DNA from: Candidatus Poribacteria bacterium | GTDB lineage: Bacteria > Poribacteria > WGA-4E > GCA-2687025 | Direction of reading: 5' to 3' | NCBI GenBank assembly: GCA_018644665.1 | Contig: JABGQA010000050.1 | Span: 88,092-152,091, forward strand | Length of the DNA stretch: 64,000 nucleotides | In this document: positions 24,483 through 35,368 of the stretch, piece by piece | How the letters are laid out: the number at the start of each line of letters is the position of its first letter | Numbering within the stretch: the first letter of the stretch is position 1 | The notes under the pieces: generated by a model | Databases searched by the model: none | What the model was told of the DNA's origin: nothing | The model's input: the letters and a program-made list of their open reading frames with translations, nothing else | Translations under genes and position numbers: made by a program

Positions 24483-26189
24483 CTACTTCGCCGATCCCCA
24501 GTTGGGGCCGACGCCCACGTCGACCCGAATTGGCGCCCGAAACTCCCGCCCCTTGGCGTCGTAGATGGGGCTTTCCATGATTTCGCGGATGAGAGCGGCG
24601 GCCTCCGTCGCGCGCTCCGCCGGCGCTTCGAACAGGATCTCGTCGTGCACCTGTAGCAGCATGCGCACCTCGGCCGGCAGACCGCGATCGAGCGCGATCA
24701 TCTTGTCTCGGCATATGTCGGCCGCCGTGCTCTGGATGAGGGAGTTGAACGCAGCCCGGTTAGGGCCGCCGGGGAAGCGGCGGCGACGTCCGTACATGTT
24801 GATGACCTGCCCGTGCGTGGCCGCGTACTCCAGCACTTCCTCGCGGAAGCCCTTGATGTTCGAGTAGGTCCTGAAATACGCGCTCATGAAGCTCTGCGCC
24901 TGGTGCAGACTGAGCCCGGTGCTGGACGCGAGACGTGGCGCGCCCATGCCGTAGATCAGGCCGAAGTTAACCGCCTTCGCGAGATTGCGCTCGTCGTCGG
25001 TCACCTCGTCGATGGGCTTGCCGATGATGTCGGCGATGGTCTGCCGGTGCAGGTCGAGGTCCGCGCGGAAGGCGTCCAACATCCTGGGGTCGCGCGAGTA
25101 GTGCGCGGCGCAGCGCAACTCGATCTGCGAGAAGTCGGCGTCGATCAGCACGTGGCCGTCTCCGGCGACGAAGGCCGAGCGGATGTCCGCGTCGCGCGGG
25201 ATGCTCTGCAGGTTCGGGTCATTCGAGGACATGCGGCCCGTGATCGTGCCGACCTGGTTCATGTTGCAGTGGATGCGGCCGGTCTCGACGTTCACAAGGC
25301 CCGGCAGCTTGCCCACGTACGCCGTCAGTAGCGTCGTCAGCTCTCGATGCTCGATGAGCAGCGGGACGACCGGGTGCGCGTGGCGGATGGCGTCGAGGGC
25401 CGCGTGGTTCACGGACGGGCGGCCCGACCGGGTTTCGCGACCCGCGGGCAGGCCGAGGCGGCCATACAGGAACCCGGAGAGGGCGACCGGCGAGGTGATC
25501 TGGAAAGGCCCGCCCGCGTGCCCGTGGATGCTCTCGGCCAGCTCCGCCAGCCGTGCCCGGTAGCGATCCCCTACCACCGAGAGATGGTCAGTATCAACGC
25601 GGATGCCGGCGCGCTCCATGCGCTGAACGACCCACATCGTCGGCAGTTCGTACTCGTCGTACAGCCGCGCTAGTGTCGGCGTCGCGTCCAGTTCGGGGCG
25701 GAACATCTCGTACAGTCGGAACGTGTAGTCCGCGTCGGCGCACGCGTACTCGGCGAGTTCGGGCGTCGCCTCAAAGAGCGACAACTGGTCGCTCAGGTCG
25801 GCGTATTCCACGGGGTCCTCGCCGAGAAGGTCCCTGGCGAGACGCTTGAGCCCCTTGGGTCGGTTCTCGTCGAGCAGGTGCGCGGCGAGCATCGTGTCGA
25901 ACACGTCCTCGCCTGCGAGCGGCAGCCCGTGGCGTTCGAGGACCGTCACGTCGTACTTGGCGTGGTGGAAGACGAGACGTTTGCCGCGGAGGGCCCGGCC
26001 GATGGCGACCGCGTCGAACCGGTCCGCAGGCAGCCAGAACGCGCGGCCGCGCTCACCGCAGAACGACACGCCAACGAGCCGCGCCGTGTGCGCGTTCGTC
26101 GAGTCCGTTTCGGTGTCGACGGCGAGCGTGGCGTAGCCGTCTAGCTCGGATGGGTCCCCAAGCTCGCAGTAGCGCGTGTCGTCGGCCAT
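24483..26189 (-). CDS. polA: Family A DNA polymerase with 3'-5' exonuclease, lacking 5' nuclease
   Basis: A 568-aa polymerase equivalent to a Klenow fragment. Proofreading domain: DTETDS (Exo I), HHAKYDVTVL (Exo II region), and YACADADYTFRLYEM (Exo III), so the acidic residues are kept. Polymerase domain: motif A DADFSQIELRCAAHYS, the O-helix RNLAKAVNFGLIYG with the dNTP-contacting Arg, Lys and Tyr, and motif C VHDEILFE. The N-terminal FEN-like 5' nuclease of normal Pol I is absent; it may be encoded separately outside the window. The ATG at 26189 follows GGAGGGCCGC. Confidence 0.88.
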   Translation of the reverse strand: MADDTRYCELGDPSELDGYATLAVDTETDSTNAHTARLVGVSFCGERGRAFWLPADRFDAVAIGRALRGKRLVFHHAKYDVTVLERHGLPLAGEDVFDTMLAAHLLDENRPKGLKRLARDLLGEDPVEYADLSDQLSLFEATPELAEYACADADYTFRLYEMFRPELDATPTLARLYDEYELPTMWVVQRMERAGIRVDTDHLSVVGDRYRARLAELAESIHGHAGGPFQITSPVALSGFLYGRLGLPAGRETRSGRPSVNHAALDAIRHAHPVVPLLIEHRELTTLLTAYVGKLPGLVNVETGRIHCNMNQVGTITGRMSSNDPNLQSIPRDADIRSAFVAGDGHVLIDADFSQIELRCAAHYSRDPRMLDAFRADLDLHRQTIADIIGKPIDEVTDDERNLAKAVNFGLIYGMGAPRLASSTGLSLHQAQSFMSAYFRTYSNIKGFREEVLEYAATHGQVINMYGRRRRFPGGPNRAAFNSLIQSTAADICRDKMIALDRGLPAEVRMLLQVHDEILFEAPAERATEAAALIREIMESPIYDAKGREFRAPIRVDVGVGPNWGSAK

Positions 26190-26475
26190 GCGGCCCTCCG
26201 CTCTCCATATTCGCTCGCCGGCGCCACGCGTCAATGGTCACCGCCGCCCGGCCCTGTAGCCTGACGGGTATGCCGCGCCGAGTCTACCAGAACGGAGGGA
26301 TGCCTGGACGCCGACGTCGGCAGCGAGTTTGCCCGAGGCCGTCGGTGCCGACCCTCCCGCAGAGGCCCCAGGCCGCCTTCCCCAGCGCCGTGCCCGTGCC
26401 GTAAGCTTCCTCGGGGCGATCCCGCCCCCTTCGTCCCACGGCCAACGACCGCCCGCACACGAGAGGCTACGGCGC

Positions 26476-27132
26476 ATGACTGCCCGCAAGGCCACGACGT
26501 TGGTTGCCCTGGCGCTCTGCGCGCTGGTCGGCGCGTACGTCGTGTGGTTCCACGCGCCGGAATGGCGCGGCCTGGTGAAGCTGTGCGGCTACACGGTGGT
26601 CTCCAACGTCTACATCTCCGTGCTCCCCCATGAGCCCGTGCTGCTCTTCTACGGTAAGACCATCGGGCCGTTCTGGACCATGGTTGCCGCGACGGTCGGG
26701 GCGTTTCTGTCGGGCGTGATCGACCACGAGACGCTGACGCGCGTGCTGAACATCGGCAAGGTGCGGAAGCTGTATGTGGATCGGAAGATCTACAAGGTCG
26801 CCGCGCGCTGGTACGGGAAGCGTCCCTTCCTGACGATCGTCGTCGCCGCAGTCAGCCCGGTGCCGTTCTACCCGGTGAAGTTCCTAGCCCTGTCGAACTC
26901 GTACCCGCAGGGGCGGTACCTTCTCGCGTTGGTCTGCGGCCGCGCGCCACGGTACTTCCTCTATTCCTGGCTCGGCGAAGTGCTTGACGTGCCGAACTGG
27001 GCGATCCTTGGAGCCTTCGGCGCGATGGTCCTGCTCGGCGTCGTCGGCAAGCTTCGCGAGACGTGGAAGCGGCGGGCGTCCGGGCCGGCATCTGCGACAT
27101 CGGACGCCGCGGAGCGCCCGACCTCCGAGTAG
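26476..27132 (+). CDS. VTT/DedA-like membrane protein
   Basis: A 218-aa integral membrane protein. Hydrophobic segments occur near residues 7-25 (TLVALALCALVGAYVVWF), 70-85 (VAATVGAFLSGVI), 125-145 (FLTIVVAAVSPVPFYPVKFL) and 185-202 (ILGAFGAMVLLGVVG). The core (SPVPFYPVKFLALSNSYPQGRYLLAL, then GRAPRYFLYSWLGEVL) resembles the VTT/SNARE-associated domain, where proline and arginine in the membrane matter for lipid scrambling or transport. The C-terminal tail is charged. It lies 49 bp before a radical SAM gene on the same strand. Confidence 0.78.
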   Translation: MTARKATTLVALALCALVGAYVVWFHAPEWRGLVKLCGYTVVSNVYISVLPHEPVLLFYGKTIGPFWTMVAATVGAFLSGVIDHETLTRVLNIGKVRKLYVDRKIYKVAARWYGKRPFLTIVVAAVSPVPFYPVKFLALSNSYPQGRYLLALVCGRAPRYFLYSWLGEVLDVPNWAILGAFGAMVLLGVVGKLRETWKRRASGPASATSDAAERPTSE

Positions 27133-27181
27133 CGTATACTGGAAGCGATGCCCGCGCCCCTACACAACGGGAGCTCTCAGG

Positions 27182-28183
27182 TTGAACGTCCGGAGACCGG
27201 TACGCACCGCGTGGAACGTGCTCGTGCGCAAGGCGCCCATCGAGGCGCAACTCATCATCACGCGACGCTGCAATCTGAGCTGCGGGTACTGCAACGAGTA
27301 CGACGACCACTCGCCGTCGATCCCGTTGGACACGCTCAAGGAACGCATTGACGCGCTCCACGGACTGAAGACCGCGGCCATCAATCTCCTCGGTGGCGAG
27401 CCACTCCTGCATCCCGATTTGGCGGAGCTGGTGCGCTACGCGCGACGCAAGTCCCTGGTAGCGCTCATCACCAACGGCTTCCTGCTGAGCGAGAAGATCG
27501 TCCAGGACCTGAACGACGCCGGCCTGGACCACATGCAGATCAGCGTGGACGCCCTCTCCCCATCAGGGGACCTGTTCATACAGAAGTCGCTGAAGAGCGT
27601 GCGCGCGAGGCTTCGGGCCCTCAAGGATCGCGCTCGCTTCAGCCTGCACGTGAACGCCGTCCTCTGCCCGCAGAGCATTGAGGAATACGACGAACTCGTC
27701 GCGGAAGTGCGCGCGCTCGAGATCCCAATCTCCATCGGCCTCGTACACGACGCCGAGGGGCGCATCGATATCAAGGGCGAACCGTACCTGGGGTTGTGGG
27801 AGCAGTTCTACACCGAAGAGGGGAACTTCTCCGCGATCGAACGGGAGTACGGGTCGCGCCTGCTGAAGGGCGAAACGCCCGACTGGCATTGCCGGGCGGG
27901 ACACCGTTACATCTACGTCGATGAGTTCGGCAAGGTCCAGTACTGCGCCTCGCAACGCGGCTATCTGGACCGGGACGTGACAGGGTACAAGCGCGCCGAC
28001 ATGCTCGCCGCGGGCGCCCTCAAGAAGACGTGCGCTACCGGGTGCAGTATCGGCTGCGCCTACCGCTGCTCGGCGGTGGACGGGAACCTCATGGCGGTCG
28101 CGTCCGCGTGGATCCGCGGCGAGCGAGAGCACCGACGACGACAGAAGGCGATCGCGGCCACCAACCAGCCTGCTCAGGCGTAG
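27182..28183 (+). CDS. Radical SAM protein with C-terminal Cys cluster (SPASM-like)
   Basis: A 333-aa radical SAM enzyme. The CxxxCxxC cluster is C30, C34 and C37 in RRCNLSCGYCNEY, followed by the GGEPLLHP motif. The C-terminal region has many cysteines (WHCRAGHRYIY, VQYCASQRGY, CATGCSIGCAYRC), which suggests an auxiliary iron-sulfur cluster. The reaction is unknown. No ATG fits the frame; TTG at 27182 has GGGAG 9 bases upstream and gives a sensible N terminus, with GTG at 27218 as an alternative. Its place after a VTT membrane protein hints at a lipid or envelope role, which is only inference. Confidence 0.8.
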   Translation: MNVRRPVRTAWNVLVRKAPIEAQLIITRRCNLSCGYCNEYDDHSPSIPLDTLKERIDALHGLKTAAINLLGGEPLLHPDLAELVRYARRKSLVALITNGFLLSEKIVQDLNDAGLDHMQISVDALSPSGDLFIQKSLKSVRARLRALKDRARFSLHVNAVLCPQSIEEYDELVAEVRALEIPISIGLVHDAEGRIDIKGEPYLGLWEQFYTEEGNFSAIEREYGSRLLKGETPDWHCRAGHRYIYVDEFGKVQYCASQRGYLDRDVTGYKRADMLAAGALKKTCATGCSIGCAYRCSAVDGNLMAVASAWIRGEREHRRRQKAIAATNQPAQA

Positions 28184-28292
28184 CGGCGCCCGCGCTTCGC
28201 GCCGTGACAGCTTCCGGCGCGCTCGCCCAGACCGTATGATGGGCGCCACCGACTCGGCGTATACCGGCGCACAGGCGCGGAGACACGACCAC

Positions 28293-29462
28293 ATGCTCAA
28301 CGGCAAACCCCGACACATCGTGGTGCTCGGAGCCGGATTCGGCGGGCTCGCGCTCGCCTCGGAACTGAACGACGTCGCAGCGCGCGGCGAGGCGGTCGTC
28401 ACGCTTGTAGACCGCACGACGCACTTCAACATGGGCTTCTCGCTCCAATGGGTGCTCACGGGCCGCCGACGCCCTGACGAGGGGATGCGCCCGTACGCGT
28501 CGATGCTGGCGGAGCATGTGCGCTTCGTTCACGACGAGATCGTCGCCATCGACACGGGCGCCCGGAGGGTGCACACCCGCACCCGCGACCTACCGTACGA
28601 CGACCTCGTGATCGCGACGGGCGCGGAAATGGACCCGGGCCGCATCCCCGGCCTCGCCGAGGCTTCGCACAATCTGTGCTCGATCGACCACGTGCTGCAG
28701 CTCAAGGGTGCGCTGGCGGAGGTCGACTCCGGCGCGGTCGTCATCGCGGTGTCGGCCACCCCATTCAAATGCCCTCCCGCGCCGTACGAGTACGCGCTCC
28801 TCGTGGACGAGATGCTCCGGGAGCGTGGCGTGCGCGATCGTGTACCCCTGATCCTCACCACGCCCGAGCCGCACCCAATGCCCACGGCCGGGCCACGCAT
28901 CGGCGCCACCGTGGCGGCGTGGATGGCGGACAATGGCGTCGAGTTGCACGTGCAGCACCGGATTACGTCCGTGGACCCAGCCGCGCGCAGGATCACCTAC
29001 GAGAACGGCCTCGAGCTGCAATACGCGGTGTTCGGCGCGATGTGGCCGCACCGCGCTCCGAAGGCCGTGCGCGCCGCCGGGTTGACCAACGATATGGGGT
29101 TCGTCCCCGTGAAGTTCGGCACGTTCGAGACGGCAACGCCGAACGTCTACGCCGTGGGCGATGTAGCGGCCATGCGACTGCCGAGCGACAAGCCCCATCC
29201 GAAGTCCGGCATGTTCGCGGAAGCGCAGGCGACGATCGTAGGCCGCAACCTGGCCGCGCAGATCACCGGATCTCCACAGGTCGCATACCCGGGCAAGGGC
29301 GCGTGCTTCTTCGAGATGGGCAGCGACATGGCGACGGCCGTCGAGGCGGACCTCCTGCCGCTCGATGGTCCGAAGATGACAATGCAGCCACCGTCCGCCG
29401 AGGGCCTCGAACTGAAGGCCGAGTTCGAGGTCGACTGCTTCACGCGATGGTTTGGGGGCTAG
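28293..29462 (+). CDS. FAD-dependent oxidoreductase, sulfide:quinone oxidoreductase/FccB-like
   Basis: A 389-aa two-dinucleotide-binding-domain flavoprotein. FAD site: IVVLGAGFGGLALASELN; second FAD motif: PNVYAVGDVAAMRLP. The stretch ATPFKCPPAPYEYALLVDEML is typical of sulfide:quinone oxidoreductase and flavocytochrome c sulfide dehydrogenase; its Cys is one redox-active position. Other cysteines are in SHNLCSIDH, GACFFEMG and VDCFTRWFGG. Whether these give a working sulfide site is not certain, and a type II NADH dehydrogenase-like role is the alternative. I chose the ATG at 28293, because a TATGAT -10-like hexamer overlaps the upstream ATG at 28236. Confidence 0.78.
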   Translation: MLNGKPRHIVVLGAGFGGLALASELNDVAARGEAVVTLVDRTTHFNMGFSLQWVLTGRRRPDEGMRPYASMLAEHVRFVHDEIVAIDTGARRVHTRTRDLPYDDLVIATGAEMDPGRIPGLAEASHNLCSIDHVLQLKGALAEVDSGAVVIAVSATPFKCPPAPYEYALLVDEMLRERGVRDRVPLILTTPEPHPMPTAGPRIGATVAAWMADNGVELHVQHRITSVDPAARRITYENGLELQYAVFGAMWPHRAPKAVRAAGLTNDMGFVPVKFGTFETATPNVYAVGDVAAMRLPSDKPHPKSGMFAEAQATIVGRNLAAQITGSPQVAYPGKGACFFEMGSDMATAVEADLLPLDGPKMTMQPPSAEGLELKAEFEVDCFTRWFGG

Positions 29463-29497
29463 GTTGGGGAGCAGCGGAATAGCCAGCCGACGGGTTG

Positions 29498-30163
29498 CTA
29501 CTCGCTAGCGGGGGAAAGGTCCTGCAACAGCCCCTCACCGGCGTGCGCCGCGCGTTCTACCATCTGCCGTAGACGTGAGGCGTCATCGACTGGCGCCGAT
29601 GCCGCTGCCCCAGGCGCGGCGGCCCACCGGGCGTGGTCTGCGGCGTGCTGGTAGCGTTGCATCGCGTGGCCGAGTTCGTCGAGCGTGGCGTAGAAGGCTG
29701 CCATGGCCGCGAACGACGGGTCCGCGCCGAGAACGTCCAGTCGCATCGACGCTGCGCGCCATACGACAGTGGGGTACGACGGCGTGAGATCGACCGCCTG
29801 TGAGACGTCCCCGCCTTCGATGCGGCGCAAGGCTGTAGCCTGCCGACGGAGGCCGGCGGACGCCTGCTCGATTTCGCCGCGGAGATGTGTGAGAAGCTGC
29901 TCGCGCGCGTGCGCATCCTGACGCACGGCCGATCGCCGCTCGTAGTACCACCCGCCGGCGAACGGTCCTAGGAGTATCGCCGCGATGGCGAGGCCCATCG
30001 GCGCCCATCTTCGCGCCAACCGGTACAGGACGGCGCGCTCGACGGGCACCGTTCGGTCCTGATACGCGGGCATGTCGACCTGGTTGCTGAAGTCCCGGAC
30101 AACGCCACGGCCGGATTTTCCCGCGCCGGAAGTCTCGGACCAGCCGCGCCTTCGACGTCGCAT
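29498..30163 (-). CDS. Hypothetical single-pass membrane protein
   Basis: A 221-aa protein with an Arg-rich, cytoplasmic N terminus, one membrane segment at about residues 55-75 (MGLAIAAILLGPFAGGWYY), and a long Ala- and Arg-rich helical part, probably extracytoplasmic and coiled (REQLLTHLRGEIEQASAGLR). No domain is recognised. A CGGAG ribosome-binding site lies 4 bases before the ATG at 30163; a second possible start is at 30073. It is divergent from lpoB and convergent with the SQR-like gene, so it is transcribed alone. Confidence 0.55.
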   Translation of the reverse strand: MRRRRRGWSETSGAGKSGRGVVRDFSNQVDMPAYQDRTVPVERAVLYRLARRWAPMGLAIAAILLGPFAGGWYYERRSAVRQDAHAREQLLTHLRGEIEQASAGLRRQATALRRIEGGDVSQAVDLTPSYPTVVWRAASMRLDVLGADPSFAAMAAFYATLDELGHAMQRYQHAADHARWAAAPGAAASAPVDDASRLRQMVERAAHAGEGLLQDLSPASE

Positions 30164-30353
30164 GGGACTCCGTCCTGTCGCGTGTAGTGAGATGCAGGCG
30201 TCGCGCTCGGCGGACGACGATAAGCCACGCCGACCCCGCGAAGCTCCCTACAGCTATAACCTCCGGCGCGGAGATTCGTTACACGGGAGAACGATGTATC
30301 CTACGGGGTACACGCGCGACCCGTCCTCGCACCCATATTCTAGGGGAACGGCC

Positions 30354-30962
30354 ATGAAACGGCATCTGCTTCTCGGGCCCACGCTGCTGGCGATTGCCCT
30401 CGCCGTGGGATGCGGCTCGTCCAAGTCCGTGGCCCGTATCGACCCGAACGAAGTCATCGACCTGTCAGGGCGGTGGAACGACACCGACTCACGCCAGGTG
30501 TCGGAGACGATGGTCCTGGACTGCCTGAACCATCCCTGGATCACGCAGCACATGACGCGGGCCGAGGGCGATCGGCCGGTAGTGATCGTCGGGGCGGTCC
30601 GCAACCGGAGCATGGAACACATCCCGGTAGGCACGTTCGTGGCCGACATCGAGAGGGCGTTCATCAACTCCGGTCGCGTTTCGGTCGTGTCCAGCGCCCA
30701 GGAGCGAGGGGAACTGCGCGATGAGAAGGAGGATCAGCGCAAGTTCGCGAGCCTAGAGACCATCAAGCAGATGGGACAGGAACTCGGCGCCGACTACATG
30801 ATGACGGGCGAGGTCAACACGATCGAGGACCGCGAGGGCGGCAAACAGGTGTTGTACTACCAAACGGACCTACAGCTGACGGACATCGAGACCAACGAGA
30901 AGATCTGGCTTGGTCAGGACAAGATCAAGAAGTTCGTCGAGCGGAAGCGCACGGTCCTGTAG
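30354..30962 (+). CDS. lpoB: LpoB-like penicillin-binding protein activator lipoprotein
   Basis: A 202-aa lipoprotein with lipobox LAVGC (Cys20). The mature part matches the LpoB family: VIDLSGRWNDTDSRQVSETM at its start, VIVGAVRNRSMEHIPVGTFV in the middle, and KQMGQELGADYMMTGEV before the end. In enterobacteria LpoB reaches through the peptidoglycan from the outer membrane to activate PBP1b. AGGGGAA lies 8 bases before the ATG. The next gene, 39 bp downstream, encodes a TPR-like lipoprotein of the COG3014 type, a pairing I have seen associated with LpoB; both probably act on the cell envelope. Confidence 0.82.
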   Translation: MKRHLLLGPTLLAIALAVGCGSSKSVARIDPNEVIDLSGRWNDTDSRQVSETMVLDCLNHPWITQHMTRAEGDRPVVIVGAVRNRSMEHIPVGTFVADIERAFINSGRVSVVSSAQERGELRDEKEDQRKFASLETIKQMGQELGADYMMTGEVNTIEDREGGKQVLYYQTDLQLTDIETNEKIWLGQDKIKKFVERKRTVL

Positions 30963-31001
30963 GCAGAGCCGATCCCACACTCGGTCGAGGGGTATCGCGA
31001 T

Positions 31002-32357
31002 ATGTCCCCGTGCGGAATGCGGCGGCTCTTCCTCTGCCTGTTGGCGGCGGTCCTGGTGTCCAGCGGGTGCGCATCCTACAACATGCAGGAGTTGCGCGGT
31101 TCTCTCTCGCAGGGGAACTACGAGACGTCGCTCCAAGAGCTTACGGCGGAGGCGGAACTCTCCCTGCCCTATCTGCTAGAGGTGGGGCTCGTAGCGCACT
31201 ACGCCGGCGAGTTCGACCAGAGCAACGCCGCCTTCGAGATCGCGGAGTACCTCTCGGAGGATCTCTACACCCGCCACATCAGCCGGGAGGCGGCCGCGCT
31301 CCTGACGTCGGACACCGTCCGCCCGTACGCGGGGACGCGGTACGAGCGTCTGCTCATCCACTACTACCGCGCCCTGAACTACGTCTACCAAGGCCTCCCG
31401 GACGACGCGCTCGTTGAGGTCCGTCGGGCCGGCAGCCTGCTCCGGTCGTACGTGGATGCGGACGACACGTACGAATTCGCGGGCGCCGCGTTCTTTGCCT
31501 ACTTCTCGGGCATTCTGTACGAGTGGGCCGGAGACGTGAACGACGCCTACATATCCTACCGGTGGGCCGAGGCCGGGTACGCTCGGTACTCGGAGGCGTA
31601 CGGCGTGCGGCCGCCGGCGGACATCGGCCACCGCCTTGTGCGCCTGGCGTCCGAGTTGGGCCTCGACGACGATGCCGAGGGATACCGCGACGTCTACGGC
31701 GAGCCGCCCGAGATCCCCGATGGGTGGGGTGAGATCGTGCTGTTCCACGAGAGTGGATACGCGCCGTGGAAGTTCGCCGAGGACATCGTGCTGCCGATCC
31801 TGAGCGGGGACGAGTTCGTCGAGCGTGAGGTGTGGGGCTTCGCGGATCGCGTGGTCGAGCGTCGCTACCTCGCGTACGAGGACGTCGAACTTGAGTACCT
31901 ACTGCGGGTAGCCGTCCCCAACTACGCCTCAGAGCGGCCGGCGCTGACGCGCATGGCTGTGAGCGTCGGCGACGGCAGCGTGAACGCGACTCTGGTCGAG
32001 GACTTGGATCGCGTGATGATGGACACGTTCGAGAGCGAGCAGGGGACGATCCTGCTCCGCACGGCGGCGCGCGGCCTGCTCAAGTACCTGGCGTACCGTC
32101 GGGCGAAGGAGAAGAACGCAGTCGCTGGGTGGCTCGTGAACGCGTTCAACGTCGTGTCCGAGGCTGCCGACACGCGAAGCTGGCAGACGTTGCCATGCCT
32201 CATATCGGTGGCTCGCGTACCGGTTCCGCCCGGCACGCATGACGTTCGCATGATGTTCTCGGACGATGGCGGCCGGCAGCGGCGGACGGAGACGTTGCCC
32301 GCGATGACCGTTGCTGCAGGCGACACGGCGTTCTGGAACGTGCGCACGTTCGACTGA
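31002..32357 (+). CDS. COG3014-like lipoprotein with TPR-type repeats
   Basis: A 451-aa lipoprotein with lipobox VSSGC (Cys23). Residues about 30-230 are helical repeats (YETSLQELTAEAELSLPYLL, QSNAAFEIAEYL, LIHYYRALNYVYQGLPDDAL, DAYISYRWAEAGYARYSEAY). The second half is beta-rich with IVLFHESGYAPWK, like COG3014 proteins of unknown function. It follows lpoB by 39 bp and presumably belongs to the same envelope operon. A second in-frame ATG five codons later (31017) would give a shorter signal peptide. Confidence 0.74.
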   Translation: MSPCGMRRLFLCLLAAVLVSSGCASYNMQELRGSLSQGNYETSLQELTAEAELSLPYLLEVGLVAHYAGEFDQSNAAFEIAEYLSEDLYTRHISREAAALLTSDTVRPYAGTRYERLLIHYYRALNYVYQGLPDDALVEVRRAGSLLRSYVDADDTYEFAGAAFFAYFSGILYEWAGDVNDAYISYRWAEAGYARYSEAYGVRPPADIGHRLVRLASELGLDDDAEGYRDVYGEPPEIPDGWGEIVLFHESGYAPWKFAEDIVLPILSGDEFVEREVWGFADRVVERRYLAYEDVELEYLLRVAVPNYASERPALTRMAVSVGDGSVNATLVEDLDRVMMDTFESEQGTILLRTAARGLLKYLAYRRAKEKNAVAGWLVNAFNVVSEAADTRSWQTLPCLISVARVPVPPGTHDVRMMFSDDGGRQRRTETLPAMTVAAGDTAFWNVRTFD

Positions 32358-32392
32358 CGCCCCCCATTGCCCCCAAACGGGACCCGCGACGC

Positions 32393-33226
32393 CTAGGTGT
32401 GGAGCGGCCTCTCCGCGACGACGGACAGGTACGGCGCATACCGAGGCATGACAGAGGCCACGAGCCGCCCCTTCCGACTGCCACCTGAGGCGAGCGCGAT
32501 CACTTTCCATCCGCCGCGGTGGAAGTACGTCTCCATGTCTGCGGGTGTCGCGAGGTATGCGCTGTCCGCGTCGCCGCCGATGATCCGGTCCTCGAGGTCG
32601 GGAGCGCGGTGCAGGAACTGCGGCTCGGAGCGTCGCTTCTTGTCCGCGATCACGGCGATGTTCCGCCGTGTCTGCCGCCAGGCGTCCCGAGGGCCGTCTG
32701 TCCAGATGAGGCCGTCGCGTCGGCCGCGCAACGCCAGGACGCCCTCGCGGAACGGAAGGAACGGCGAGCAGAGGTTCGGGCCCATGACCATCACGCGGCC
32801 GCCCGGCAGTGTCACGCGGGCCATCTCATCGAGGGCGGCCTCGGCGTCTGGGACATGCTCCAGGTACTCGTTCGAGCACACGATGTCGAACGACTCGTCT
32901 GCGAACGGGAGATCAAAGCCGTCGCATACAGCGTACCCGAGCGCCGGCCGCGCCGAGGCCCCAGCCTCGCGCAGAAACAAAGGCGACAGATCCGTGCCGA
33001 CAACGGCGAGCCCCGCGTCGGCCAGCATACGCGCGGCGACGCCGTTGCCGCCGCCCAACTCCAGCACGCGCGTTCGTCGGCCGGCGTAGCGCAGCACCAG
33101 ATCCACGTACGGCGCGGAGTACGCCTCATCGTGCGCGTCGAGTAGCCCCTTGTAGGTTTGCGAAGATCCGTAGAACCGGCGCATGCGCGCGCGCAGATCG
33201 CCGCCGGGCGCTCCGTCGTCGAGCAC
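32393..33226 (-). CDS. Class I SAM-dependent methyltransferase
   Basis: A 277-aa methyltransferase of the methyltransferase-11 type. SAM-binding motif I is VLELGGGNGVAARMLA, motif II ends at VGTDLSP, and the post-motif SFDIVCSNEYLEHVPD is characteristic. Substrate unknown. The start is probably GTG at 33226, with GGGGG upstream. It is 22 bp after the prolyl oligopeptidase gene and ends a four-gene minus-strand run with an epimerase-like SDR and a second methyltransferase. The company of an SDR suggests sugar or small-molecule modification. Confidence 0.83.
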   Translation of the reverse strand: MLDDGAPGGDLRARMRRFYGSSQTYKGLLDAHDEAYSAPYVDLVLRYAGRRTRVLELGGGNGVAARMLADAGLAVVGTDLSPLFLREAGASARPALGYAVCDGFDLPFADESFDIVCSNEYLEHVPDAEAALDEMARVTLPGGRVMVMGPNLCSPFLPFREGVLALRGRRDGLIWTDGPRDAWRQTRRNIAVIADKKRRSEPQFLHRAPDLEDRIIGGDADSAYLATPADMETYFHRGGWKVIALASGGSRKGRLVASVMPRYAPYLSVVAERPLHT

Positions 33227-33248
33227 TAGCGGCGCCCCCTGATCGGGG

Positions 33249-35348
<2,100 letters not shown>

Positions 35349-35368
35349 GTCTGCTCCTGTGGACTCCG

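Noticed and set aside
26190..26475. Short open frames in the 286-bp gap between polA and the VTT gene, including an Arg-rich 34-codon frame at about 26299 after GGAGGG
   Set aside because: Low-complexity Arg/Pro translation and no support from context. More likely leader and promoter space.
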